Source of the DNA: Drosophila persimilis
Lineage: Eukaryota; Arthropoda; Insecta; Diptera; Drosophilidae
DNA length: 64,000 bases
Direction: 5' to 3'
NCBI RefSeq assembly: GCF_003286085.1
Contig: NW_020825294.1
Location: 14,034,501 to 14,098,500, forward strand
Of the stretch, positions 1 through 10,826 are shown piece after piece. Position 1 is the stretch's first letter; every line of letters begins with the position of its first letter. The notes beneath the pieces are model-generated. The model did not search any database. It was not told the origin of the DNA and saw nothing but the letters and a program-made list of their open reading frames with translations. The translations under genes were made by a program, and so were the position numbers.

Positions 1-371
1 TTGATCAGGGGTGACATAGACAGCCGCATAAACTTCACGATTCCTATTAGACTTACTAGAAATTTAATACCGTTGTTCCTTCCACTTTGTAGATCGGATT
101 ATTCCTTGCATGAGCCGTTTATTAAATTACTAATCCTTACACACCTTTCTAGTAATTAGTAGTTGTAGTGCTATTTTAATTTTTTTGTTTATTTTGAATG
201 CAAAGTTCTCTTAGTAACTTTAGTGCTAATTTTCCTCGAATTTTAGTCTATCAGCTATCTTTCCTGCATGCTCGCGTAACAGCCTTCTGCTGGTTTCGGA
301 CGGGCCACTTGACGGTGCAGTAATTGCATCGCCTCTTGTAAGATGCAGTTATTGCATGTCAACGTCCAAGC
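1..371 (+). mobile_element. CR1-clade LINE, 3' end fragment (CR1A-like)
   Basis: The segment repeats the C-terminal end of the reverse transcriptase frame and 3' UTR seen at 8790-9319. Two short internal deletions relative to that copy remove part of the last coding stretch. It ends in the same terminal motif (TGCATGTCAACGTCCAA) that closes the other copies in this window. The left part lies outside the window. CR1-clade elements have no poly(A) tail, and none is present. Confidence 0.8.
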
Positions 372-990
372 ATTAACATAAACTTAACACCTATATCGAG
401 GTAATTTAGCTAGTGCTTTCTTTATAAATAATTTTATTTTAACCCAACCTCAAATTTTGGCTCGGGAAAAATTGGCCAGGACAACAAAAATGTTCGTTTT
501 GATGCAAAAACAGCTGATTTGGTTGGCATGAAATAAATTTTTGCGCATAACAGGACCAATTTCCATGTAACAGCTCAGACTGTGCTTGTAGAATGCGCTT
601 AACAGAGCATTTGGGTAAGCACAGTTGTTTCCCGCCCCATTTAATTCGGACTTAAAAATGTAAGTGCAGAAAATTAATTTTGTATTCTAAAATTACCGAA
701 ATGACTTCACAAATCTGAAATCTTGATCATCGGCAATTTAATTTTCAATTTGCATGCTGTTACTCACAGCTCGTCAGACATGTTAGATACGCAAATGTTG
801 CATCTAAGATGTCTAGGTCTTCTTAGATCACGTCATTTCTGCAGTCGTTTTGCAAGCAAAAATAAAAGACATTTTAATCACGCTGTATTTTTACAAAAGC
901 AGCTAGGTCAGCTGTTTTTGTTTGCCAGAAACGATGAAAAATGAAACATATCGAGCACCTTAAAACGAAAACGAAACGTTTTGGCTGAAA
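372..990. repeat. Unclassified interspersed repeat, copy 1
   Basis: From GCATTAACATAAAC onward this matches 34213-34592 over most of its length, including a shared stretch around 'CAGCTCAGACTGTGCTTGTA'. This copy has about 270 extra bases (roughly 660-930) absent from the other. The CR1 3' end abuts its first base exactly, so the LINE probably inserted here. There is no convincing coding frame. The copy at 34213 lies inside a segment with hAT-like terminal inverted repeats, so a non-autonomous DNA transposon is possible. Confidence 0.55.
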
Positions 991-1479
991 ACAGCAGTAC
1001 GACCATAAAACAAGGGTGAATTCTAATCGTTTCCACAGGAATATAATTCTTGATTTGACTAGTCAATATTTTCGCTCGTCTGAAAATTATTACAAATTAT
1101 ACTTTTTAGAACGCTAACAGTGAATTGAAAAAGAGCAATCTTACCTAATTTTTTTAAAAACCATTCTTATTGTTGCGCGTGAGTTCCGAGAATTGTCCGA
1201 ACAATAAAGCCTCCTCAGATCGGGATTTTTCGGGGGATTTGGCAAACCACTAGAGTAAAAAAGTCTAGAGTTTTCTGTGGCAACCCGGTTTATAACCTTT
1301 GATAAAGTTATTGTTAGATTAAATAAGAAATAAATAAAAGCCACTCAGAAAATTTAAATCGAAGTCTGCGGTATTCGAGTTCAGAACAGTGGGTGAAGAA
1401 GTGGGAACTGAAACCTCTTCTTCCTCGGCCCGACAACTTCATCAGAGTCTGCTGAGTCGGTATAACATTGCCAATAGTT

Positions 1480-1660
1480 TCTTTGTTCAGTTTCCACTAT
1501 CGCATATTTATGTATATCTCTAATATTTCATACGTGAGAAATGAGTTTCGTGCCTGCCTTGCTAGTTCGTCTGCGGGACAACTCTTATCAATGTAACTGT
1601 GTCCGAGCACCCATATTAGGCAAAGACCGAACTTGTCTGTGATCTTGGTTAGAGATGTTT
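1480..1660 (-). pseudogene. LINE RNase H domain relic
   Basis: Read on the minus strand, the segment gives a tract resembling LINE-type RNase H: a 'LGHSYID' stretch (normally PGH.GI.GN) followed by 'CPADELARQA', the conserved ADELAR motif. RNase H domains occur in I-, R1- and LOA-clade LINEs. No reverse transcriptase is recognisable next to it, so it is a short relic. The region from 991 to 1480 holds nothing else I can name. Confidence 0.45.
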
Positions 1661-2499
1661 ACTTAATCGCTACTTGAGCCTATATAGAGGTAGGTTTGAA
1701 GACAATGGGAATGGATTATCTGATTGCTACAACATCTGCTTGAAACACACTCAAGTACTCCGATCTCAAGGTCTAGTAGATAAGATCATTTATTATTATT
1801 ATACTGTATTTTCAATTTGTAAGGGCGGTAAGCGCAAAGAACAAAAAAAATTATATGCAGATAAAACTGAAGTAACCAAAGTATTTTTTTAATTTATTTG
1901 AGATTTCTTAATGAATCTTTTGAAACTAGACTTTAAGGCTTAAAACCAACCATTCGATTTCTTAAATTTTTAATTGTATCAGTCGGATAATCCGAAACAT
2001 ATATATATATAGGTATTTAGAAAATTGGTTAGCACGAAAGGTTACCACTTTAGTAACCAAGCCAACTTTTTTCTAGTTGATTAGGGGCTTTAAAAATGTT
2101 TAATGAATTTGGTTTTATAAGAGCTACTACTTCTTTCTTTTCACATAGCATAATTATATGACATCTGGTTGTAATTAACTTTGCAATTCCGAAAAGCTGA
2201 CATTTGAACTGCATAGTTTGGAACTTCAGCTTATAGTCTGTGAAATATTAAGCTTTCAAATGCAAAATTTAAAATTTTAAGCGATATTTTTTTGGAAATT
2301 TTAAGAAAAGCCAAACAAAATGGGTTTAATTTTTATATAAGCGAACTCGCCACGTTTCGCTGTGGCGCACATTGTGTATGCACGGATAAGAAATGAGAAA
2401 CAAAACAAAGCAAACCTTTTATATAAGTTTAATTTTCGAAAACTTATAGGTATAAAATTTGTTTGGTTGTCCAACACGGAAACACGCAATATTCCGTTC

Positions 2500-2639
2500 C
2501 ACCTTGCAGTCCGAAACGATGTTTTACGGCACGTGTTACGCACGTGACTACCGCTACCGTTTGCGAGTAAACTCGTAAACTTTAATGCACCACAATACTC
2601 ACAAGCAACGTCCATATAATTAATGCGTAGATTCTGCAC
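2500..2639 (-). pseudogene. Possible Helitron-type zinc-finger relic
   Basis: A minus-strand frame reads MDVACEYCGALKF near its start. It resembles the C-x2-C-GA-x-KF zinc-binding region found in Helitron Rep-helicase proteins. The rest of the 112-residue frame (2301-2639) has no further recognisable motif. The call rests on one short motif, and a chance match is quite possible. Confidence 0.25.
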
Positions 2640-2704
2640 CTTATCCGTACATCCAAATTTTTTAAACCGATACCTTTAACGCATATAATCGTGCAACACT
2701 ATAT

Positions 2705-3050
2705 ATACGCTTCAAGCCAAACCGAATTTTTCCGATAAATGTTGGGCTTTTAAAATGTTAAATGAATTTTGGTTATAGGTGTGGGTTGTTTAAATTTGTA
2801 AGCTGGTTTTCTAACTTTTTGTTCAGATGTTTTGTGGTATTCAAATAACCTAAGTACAATCAAGTAATTAAGTACCTATACAGCCTCTTGTATATAGCAT
2901 CTGGCTATATAAAAAGATAAGGCACAACCACAAAACAAAATTTTAATTTTAACAATGTAAAAAAAAAACACCATCTAAAAAACTTTAATTCATTAAACAT
3001 TTTAAAGCTCAAAATCCATCAGATTTCGGTTTGGTTCGAAGTTTAAACAC
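2705..3050. repeat. Inverted-repeat (MITE-like) sequence
   Basis: Bases 2706-2775 and the reverse complement of about 2985-3048 resemble each other over some 60 bases: both read CTTC.A.CCAAACCGAA, then a run ending in TTAAAATGTT.AATGAATT. A third similar segment lies at 2070-2115. The spacing and A+T-rich core suit a degraded palindromic MITE. No coding content is seen, and family is not recognised. The rest of 1680-3300 is A+T-rich with nothing else to report. Confidence 0.5.
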
Positions 3051-3315
3051 AAAGTTCAACGCACCTGTACAAATAAAATATAAAAGCACAAGAAATTCCT
3101 AAGTTTCTTAAGTCAAAGTTCAAAAAAAAAATACCGCAATCTAAATAGTTAAAAAAACATTTTTTGAAAAAAATAACTAAAGCATTAAAAATGTTTAAAA
3201 CTTTTAAACTATCAGAAAAGTCTTTTGGTTCCTTGAGTAAATAAAAAGTTAGACTTTGTTGCCTAGTTTAATATGGAAATAACATATTTCGAAATTGCTT
3301 AAACAAAGAACTTAC

Positions 3316-4182
3316 CGATATAGCTCAATAAAACCGGCAAGAAGATAAGACCATGAGCTGCTCCAATTACAACAATTCCAAAATACATACGAAAATAGAA
3401 AACTTGAAAGATTTGACTTTTAGCAAACGCCAGCACTAAAATGCCTGCAAACTTGGTAAGAGTTATACCAGAAAAAATTGAACTACCCATTTTCGTTAAA
3501 CTATCAGAAGCTCGACTTATTTGAGTTGTATCTTTGGAAAGAGAAAAACTGTGCACTAAGTGCGAACAAAATTCTACTGATATTCCAACTGCCATAACAA
3601 GATTAACTAATGATACAGCATTCAGAGATATTTTCCAATAATACATTAAGCCTCCTAGATCAATGACAATCATGGTTATCGTGATAACAACCACCAAAGC
3701 GGAATGTATGTCAAAACCCATTAATATGAATGTAACTATAAAAATAGATAGAACAGAAATTCCCATGCTTTTCAGTGTATCAGCCCACATTGTTAAATAT
3801 TGTTCATAAAAAACATAAAATACTGAGTACGGAAAAACTTCGACATTTAGAGCTGATTCGATAGGTACACCAAAGGAGATTAATCTGCCTTGCAACATTT
3901 GTGTTATATTTTTCGAAATCTTTCTAGCTGACTGTAATGCTAAGAAATAGTCTTCGGAGCTTTTAAGTATGGTATGGTAAGCCATAAAATAGGAGGCATC
4001 AACTTGTAGCTTTTTATGATCAATCGAATATCTAATAGCTCCGTTATATGCAGCATGACCAGCTTTGGCACATGAGTCGTCCGGATTATCCTTTAAAAAA
4101 AATGGCAAGTACTCTCCAAAATCATGTTCGTCTGGCCGTTGAAGAGAATTTTTTCTTATTTCGCAAGGTGTACACGAAGTAT
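3316..4182 (-). CDS. Npc1b: Niemann-Pick C1-like protein, downstream exon
   Basis: This exon encodes 289 codons of the C-terminal half of an NPC1 sterol transporter: the end of the second luminal (cysteine-rich) loop, then the second RND/Patched-like membrane block. On the minus strand it is preceded by a TTTCAG acceptor at 4183-4185 and followed by a GTAAGT donor at 3315. The phase (one carried base) matches the exon at 22850-24239, giving an uninterrupted reading across the junction. At least four hydrophobic segments are visible, including the VMAVGISVEF region that corresponds to the RND GxxxD helix. NPC1 proteins move sterol from the endosomal lumen; the fly paralogue Npc1b acts in midgut sterol uptake. 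The final exon(s) lie left of the window. Choice of Npc1b over Npc1a rests on the heterochromatic setting and is an inference. Confidence 0.85.
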
Positions 4183-4924
4183 CTGAAATTAAAAAGTTAT
4201 TTTGAATTAAATACCAAATAATTTTCTTATCAATGTTGTGTACAATTTAAATATATAACTAATTGATATCTGTAAAACGATTTTTTTTAGGTTCTTACCT
4301 TACTTGCATTACATTACATTATTTACATTAAAAGGAACGATACTCCGGTTACATATGCATAATATAGCCCTGCATGAATCCGCAGAATCACAGCTATATT
4401 CATTCCCCTTTAATGCGTTCGATCATTATCATATCATTATCCTGCCCTCAGATTCGAGTCAAATTCGAATCCCCCCGAATTCATGAAAACCGAATCCGAT
4501 CACTGCGGATTAATATCAGCACGTTTCGAAATGAAATGAAATGACTCAAAACTACGGTAATAGCCTCTTGTAAATGCGTGGACACGTTGTAACGATTTTA
4601 CGCAGAATATTTTCATTTTTTGTATCGAAATATAGGAAAAAATTTAAATCGGTTGAGGTTAGAATCCAAAGTGGAGAGGCGAAACGGATGTTTCAGCCTC
4701 CATAATTTCTGCTGCTGCTGGGAAAAAGGAGAAAGTAAGGACGTGTAATCTATAAAGAAGTCTTCATTTTCTTTAGTCTTCGAGCTTGACGAAAAGAAAT
4801 CAGATGCAACAAACTTCAAATTTTAGAATCGGAAGCAAAATGGAGAGTTTATTCAAATTGTTGAAAGATGCATCTGCCTGTATTTATTCATTTTTTATTT
4901 TCTTATTTATTTTTTCTTAGAAGA

Positions 4925-5055
4925 GTCTGGCAGCACTGGATGGCTGACAACAGCAGGATCAGCATCAGCAGAGAACTTGGCCGAGCGAAAGGTTGAGTCA
5001 GCGGATGTATTGCCAACACCGCAAACCGGGACAGAGCATATATCCTCTGGATGAT
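4925..5055 (-). mobile_element. BEL/Pao gag fragment
   Basis: About 130 bases match 16865-17000, in the same orientation. There they encode part of the gag-protease linker of a BEL/Pao element on the minus strand. The match stops where the CR1 5' UTR begins at 5061, so the LINE probably integrated into this fragment. It is an old fossil. Confidence 0.65.
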
Positions 5056-5666
5056 ATATGTCGTTCTCTTTCGTTGTGATCAGACGTGTTTTTGTTTTGC
5101 GCTCCGCATTTTTTCCTTTTTTTTTGAATAAACAGCCGGTGTTTTCCTAACTAAATTCTAATTATACTTCCTAACCAGACAACGATCTGGAAACCTATTC
5201 TATTACGCGAGTGCATGCCTTTTGATTTGTGTTAAAACATTATTTAACTTTTTATTTTTCGGCGTCGGCTTGTGTTGTGTTGTGTTGTTGCAGTGAGTGA
5301 GTATTGCATTGCAGTCCGCTCTCGTCTGGTAGCTTTTGTTGTTTTATCTCTCTCTCGCTATCACCTTAACTTCAATAACTGTTCTTTCTCTCTCGCTCTT
5401 TAAACTTTCTGAGCAATAGCGCTCTCTGTTTAGTAGCTCTCGCTATAACCGCTCTCCACTCTGCTCTCTTTTTTTTACCAAATCCGCTTTGAGCGTTGTC
5501 TGGCACATTGGACTGATACCAATTTGTTTTGCAAATAATTGTAAATTGTACTTGTGTCATTGGACTGAAAACAGTTTGTTTTGCAAGTAATTGTAAATAA
5601 ATAAATAAAGTTCCAACCGTCACTCAGCCGCGCGCCGCCGAAAAACTGGCTCCGACCACTCCAAGT

Positions 5667-5996
5667 GTGCAGCAGTTGATCTCGTTTGCCACTCCAAAGG
5701 CAACGACAGCTGCTGGCGATGCAGATTCGGTAGCCGAATTCATCGCCTCGGAGAATGTGCAGCCAAGTACGTCTGCAGCGTCCGTGTCCGTGGTGTCCGC
5801 AAGTTCGCTAGTTGTCCCGTCCATCCCGATCCCACCAGTAAATAGACGTTCCGGACCTCCGGATATTGCCACCACAGGTACTAGACCTGTGGTGACTAAA
5901 CCACTGGTGGGAGTCCCACCAAAACGACCAGTTTTTGTTTCACGGCTGGCCCCTGACCTCACATCTAATGATGTAATTGCTTTTATTCAAAGCTAA
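5667..5996 (+). pseudogene. CR1 ORF1 C-terminal remnant
   Basis: A 109-codon open stretch, low in complexity (Ser/Thr/Pro/Val-rich) and then FVSRLAPDLTSNDVIAFIQS, which matches the start of the 94-residue ORF1 pieces in the tandem array (FVSRLIPEATTEDVKQHL). A TAA ends it soon after that motif, although related coding continues to about 6140 in shifted frames. In CR1-clade LINEs this ORF1 protein binds RNA. This copy is inactive. Confidence 0.6.
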
Positions 5997-6270
5997 ATAA
6001 AAGCCGTGGGTTTAAAGGTGGAGAAATTTAACTTCTCTTATGCCAGGGAGATAGCCTCGTTTAAGATAAGCATCTCCCAACTCAATTTGACACCATTTGC
6101 TCCGCCAAATTTTGGCCGGAGCATTTGGTGCTGAAGGAGTTTAAGGCTAAGAAGAAGAATAGGCCCCCCATATCGCTTCCAAATCTTTCCAGTGTGCCAC
6201 CCTCAACCTCAACTTCCTCTTCCTCAACTTCCCGTCTTGCTTCCACCTTTCCAAAAAACTAACTTCTCTT

Positions 6271-7281
6271 TTAGTAACCTATCAGAATGTAAGAGGCTTG
6301 CGTAGTAAGCTCAGCATTCTTTTCCGGGATAGTGTTGCATTTGCTTCCCATGTTATTGTGTTTACTGAAACCTGGTTAAAGCCGGACATTCTTAGTTCCG
6401 AGGTTTTGGCAGGTCGGTACACAACTTTTAGAAAGGACCGTTCGTCTCGACGTGCAGGAGGGGTTCTAATTGCAGTGGACTCTTACTTCACGTCAGAACA
6501 CTTCACAGTCCAAGTCCAACAGGAACTGGAATTCCTGTGTGTAAAACTGATTCTTCCCGCTTTCGCTATATTCATTACTTGCTCGTATATCCCACCTTCT
6601 TCGGATATTTCAATTTATGAGCAGCACTTGTCCGCTTTAACCGCTGTTTCTTCCTCGCTATCTGATAAAGATCGTATGATAGTTCTTGGTGACTTCAACT
6701 TGCCAGGAACTGTTTGGTCTTCGGTAAACGAGTCTAGTATCCTAGTGCCCATGTCACGACATGACTTTGTTGACGGCTTGCTTGACCTGTCCCTGTCTCA
6801 AGTCAATCATGTGAAAAATTCCTTGGGTCGATTGCTTGATCTATGCTTTGTATCGGATCCGACCATAGTGTTGTTAACCCGAGCCCTTCCGCTCACTATA
6901 CCTGAAGACGCCTACCACCCTACTTTCGAGGTGTCGCTAGAAATAGGACCAACTGTATTGGATCGGTCGAGTAGACTACCTGAAGGTGTCCGCTGCTTTC
7001 GTAAAGCCGAGTTTGCGAAGCTTAATAACCTAATTAAGGATTTTGATTGGTCCGCTTTGTACTTGTGCACTGATGTCACAAAAGGCACAAACATTTTTTA
7101 CAATGCTCTTGGCACATTTTTTGATTCTTGTGTCCCGCTTTCTTGTCCGATTAGATCTGGCAAACCCCCTTGGTTTACCAAAGAGTTATCCTGTCTAAAA
7201 AAATTAAAATCAAGACTTTATAAAAAATTTCAAGAAGTGGGCTCTCCTACTTCTCACTGTCGCTATGTAACAGCTCGGTAA
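6271..7281 (+). pseudogene. CR1 ORF2 apurinic-like endonuclease domain
   Basis: This is an open frame covering the exonuclease-endonuclease-phosphatase fold that nicks target DNA for target-primed reverse transcription. Visible catalytic motifs in order are TYQNVRG (Asn), VFTETWL (Glu), CSYIPP (Tyr), GDFNLPG (Asp/Asn), LLDLCFVSD (Asp) and AYHP (His). No ATG opens the frame, and related copies also read in from the upstream LLVTYQN stretch. It stops at TAA 7279-7281, before the polymerase, and then the nested insertion follows. The element cannot move on its own. Confidence 0.75.
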
Positions 7282-7372
7282 AACTTTTCAGTTCTTAATG
7301 CACAATGCTATAAGAACTACCTATCTCGATGCAGGATAAGTTTTTCTCAGGACCCTAAACAGTTTTACTGTT

Positions 7373-9319
7373 TCGTTCTCTTTCGTAGTGATCAGACGTG
7401 TTTTTGTTTTGCGCTCCGCATTTTTTCCTTTTGTTTCGAATAAACAGCCGGAGTTTTCCTAACTAAATTCTAAATATACTTTCTAACCAGACAACAATCT
7501 GGAAACCTATTCATTTACGCGAGTGCATGCCTTTTGATTTGTGTTAAAATATTATTTAACTTTTTATTTTTCGGCGTCGGCTTGTGTTGTGTTGTGTTGT
7601 TGCAGTGAGTGAGTATTGCATTGCAGTCCGCTCTCGTCTGGTAGCTTTTGTTGTCTTATCACTCTCTCGCTATCACCTCAACCTCAATAACTGTTCTTTC
7701 TCTCTCGCTCTTTCAACTTTCTGAGCAATAGCGCTCTCTGTCTAGTAGCTCTCGCTATAACCGCTCTCCACTCTGCTCTTTTTGTTTTTCTTACCAATTC
7801 CGTTTTGAGCGTTGTCTGGCACATTGGTCTGATACCAATTTGTTTTGGAAATTTTTAATTTTTTTTGATTTTAATTTTTCTTTGCAAATTTTCTTAAGAA
7901 AATATTTAAATAATAAAAATAAAATGGAATTCGCTGTGGTCTGCGCCAAAAAACCTGCAAGAAGCAGATCACTCACGATCAGCCGAATGTCCCCTGCTGG
8001 CTCTGCGACAGCGTAGTCCACGCAAAATGCGCGGGATTTTCTGGCCTCGTGAGCGATGCTATAGCCAAACGTAATGGCTTGCCAGTTTACCAGTAAAGGT
8101 TTCTTCGGGAGTACCACAGGGCAGCCATCTAGGCTCCACACTCTTTATTAATGACTTGCCTTCAGTATTAACATACTCTCGAGTACTTATGTATGCGGAT
8201 GATGTTAAACTCTGTGTCCAGTACAAGGACATTTCATTTCATTCTCGCTTGCAATCCGATCTCAATAGCTTTCAGTCATGGTGTTGTGCAAACTTGTTAC
8301 ACCTTAATGCCTCGAAATGCAAAGTTATGACATTTCATCGTTCTAACCCTTTGTTGGCTCCCTACACTCTAATTGGGGGTTCTCTTGAGAGAATTACCCT
8401 GGTGGATGATCTGGGTGTTATGTTAGACCCCAAGTTAAAGTTTTCCGAACACATTTCTACCATGGTAAATAAGGCCATGGGCGTGCTTGGGTTTATAAAG
8501 AGGTGGTCAAAGGAATTTGACGACCCCTATATAACAAAGACTCTCTATACCTCGCTTGTTCGTCCGATCTTAGAATACGGCTCCTGTGTATGGTGCCCTC
8601 AGTACAAAGTACACCAGGACCGTATAGAATCAGTACAGAAAAACTTTTTACTCTTTGCTCTGCGGGGCCTTAACTGGGATGCGGGTGTAAGACTCCCATC
8701 TTACACTAGTAGACTATTATTAGTAAACCTCCCATCCTTAGTTAACCGTAGAAAAATGCTTGGTGTGATATTTATGCACAACTTGATCAGGGGTGACATA
8801 GACAGCCCTGATCTGTTGAGCCGCATAAACTTCACGATTCCTGTTAGACTGACTAGAAATTTTATACCGTTGTTCCTTCCACTTTGTAGATCGAATTATT
8901 CCTTGCATGAACCGTTTAGGGTCTTATGCTCGGATTATAATTCCCTCTACCATATTATATCCTCCACTAATTCTCTTCCTCTTATTAAATTACTAATCCT
9001 TACACACCTTTCTAGTAATTAGTAATTGTAGTGGTATTTGTATTTTGTATTTTATTGCATGCTTAATTTCTTAATAAGTTTAGTGCTAATTTTCCTCGAA
9101 TGTTAGTCTAATATCTATCTTTCTTGCATGCTCGCGTTTGGTTCGGCTACGCACCGCGCGTCATGCGGCAGCGCCCCTCGGTCGGTTGGGCGGGAGGAGG
9201 GCTGCGTTTTGCCTGGGATCCGCGCGTAACAGCCTTCTGCTGGTGTCACACGGGCCACTTGACGGTGCAGTAATTGCATCGCCTCTTGATAGATGCAGTC
9301 ATTGCATGTCAACGTCCAA
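7373..9319 (+). mobile_element. CR1-clade LINE nested in another CR1 copy, internally deleted
   Basis: It begins with the same 5' UTR as 5061 (CGTTCTCTTTCGTAGTGATC) and ends with the family terminus (TTGCATGTCAACGTCCAA) at 9319, so both element ends are present. At about 8088 the sequence jumps from the ORF1 zinc-finger region (CGTAATGGCTTGC) to the polymerase PVKVSSGVPQG motif. This removes the rest of ORF1, the endonuclease and the first half of the polymerase. Its 3' UTR holds a 90-base G+C-rich insertion (9137-9226) absent from the other copies. Target-site duplications are not clear. Confidence 0.85.
8090..9022 (+). pseudogene. CR1 ORF2 reverse transcriptase C-terminal half
   Basis: The frame begins inside the polymerase at PVKVSSGVPQGSHLG (RT motif 4). 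It continues through YADDVKLC, the catalytic Y-x-DD box, the LGVMLDPKLKFSEH region and the thumb, and ends at the normal ORF2 terminus TAG 9020-9022. Compared with 10130-10150 it lacks nine bases (three residues) after SHLG, in frame. The N-terminal fingers and the endonuclease are deleted. Confidence 0.75.
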
Positions 9320-10825
9320 TAAACAGTAAGCGTAAAACGTCCGCACACCCATCCTCGCGATCATTTTGTAATACGTCGGCAAATAATGATCAGGCAATTG
9401 CCGATCTTTTTGCCCAGTTTTTCCACCACCTATTCTGAGGAAAGCTACTCTGGTCAACCGTACCCATACGGATTACCGAGGTCGAACGGCATTTTCATCC
9501 CCTTGTTAAATGAATATTCCCTACATCATGATCTCCGACTAGTTAAGCCGGTGTTTTCACCGGGTCCAGACGGGGTTCCAGGTTGTGTACTCAGGTACTG
9601 CGCCGAGGCTCTGTGTGGACCTTTGCTTAAACTATTCACCCTGTCCATTGATTCCTCTTGCTTCCCCCTGATCTGGAAGGAATCGTTTATTATTCCTCTC
9701 CATAAAAAGGTAGCAAGTCTGATGCAAAAATCTATAAAGCTATAGCAAAGTTATCCGCTATTCCTAAAATGTTTGAGAAAGTCTTAACTTCGCACTTGCA
9801 ACACCTTTGCAAGTCACTTATATCTCCAACTCATCATGGATTTATAAGGCGGCGATCAACCACCACGAACTTGTTTGAGTTTACCTCTTTCATTATTAAA
9901 GGCTTTCAAGGTAACTTACAGACGGATGTTATTTACACCGACTTTAGTAAAGCGCTCGACTCTGTAAACCATTCCCTTTTAGCACATAAACTTGACCTTT
10001 TAGGGTTTCCGCCCAACCTCCTGAGATGGATTTCTAGCTATCTTTGTTCTAGGTCTCAAAGAGTCCTCTTCAAAAACTCCCTCTCTTTACCAGTAAAGGT
10101 TTCTTCGGGAGTACCACAGGGCAGCCATCTAGGCCCCTTACTCTTCACACTCTTTATTAATGACTTGCCTTCAGTATTAACATACTCTCGAGTACTTATG
10201 TATGCGGATGATGTTAAACTCTGTGTCCAGTACAAGGACATTTCATTTCATTCTCGCTTGCAATCCGATCTCAATAGCTTTCAGTCATGGTGTTGTGCAA
10301 ACTTGTTACACCTTAATGCCTCGAAATGCAAAGTTATGACATTTCATCGTTCTAGCCCTTTGTTGGCTCCCTACAGCCTATTTGGTGGTTCTCTTGAGAG
10401 AATTACCCTGGTGGATGATCTGGGTGTTATGTTAGACCCCAAGTTAAAGTTTTCCGAACACATTTCTACCATGGTAAATAAGGCCAGGGCGTGCTTGGGT
10501 TTATAAAGAGGTGGTCAACGGAATTTGACGACCCCTATATAACAAAGACTCTCTATACCTCGCTTCTTCGTCCGATCTTAGAATACGGCTCCTGTGTATG
10601 GTGCCCTCAGTACAAAGTACACCAGGACCGTATAGAATTAGTACAGAAAAACTTTTTACTCTTTTCTCTGCGGGGCCTTAACTGGGATGCGGGTGTGAGA
10701 CTCCCATCTTACTCTAGTAGACTACTATTAGTAAACCTCCCATCCTTAGTTAACCGTAGAAAAATGCTTGGTGTGATATTTATGCACAACTTGATCAGGG
10801 GTGACATAGACAGCCCTGATCTGAT
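9320..10825 (+). mobile_element. CR1-clade LINE, 3' part of the interrupted host copy
   Basis: This resumes the element cut at 7372, first with the linker that appears uninterrupted at 20320 (AGTAAGCGTA..ACGTCCGCACAC), then the polymerase. It covers the RT fingers (SPGPDGVPG at about 9560), palm and thumb. It ends at 10825 within the C-terminal GDIDSPDL region, where a solo LTR begins, so the 3' UTR is absent. Confidence 0.8.
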
Positions 10826-10826
10826 G
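9386..10826 (+). pseudogene. CR1 ORF2 reverse transcriptase, broken
   Basis: The polymerase is spread over three frames: 9386-9745 (fingers, SPGPDGVPGCVLRYC), 9769-10506 (palm: TDFSKALDSVNH, where Phe normally replaces Leu, then SSGVPQGSHLGPLLF and YADDVKLC) and 10491-10826 (thumb). Frame shifts lie near 9740 and near 10490, where a base is missing against copy 8470-8490. It is related to, but older than or degraded independently from, the copy at 7373-9319. Confidence 0.75.

Larger units (their letters stand above)
5061..7372 (+). mobile_element. CR1-clade LINE (CR1A-like), 5' part, host of a nested copy
   Basis: It begins with a 5' UTR (5061-5600) that recurs at 7374 and in diverged form at 42546. 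Then come an ORF1 remnant (5667-5996, ending in the FVSRLAPDLTSNDV motif of the RRM-like C-terminal domain) and the endonuclease part of ORF2. The zinc-finger start of ORF1, seen at 43006, is missing. At 7373 it is interrupted by another CR1 copy, and the same sequence resumes at 9320. Continuity is supported by the undisrupted paralogous segment at 20285-20330. Confidence 0.85.
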
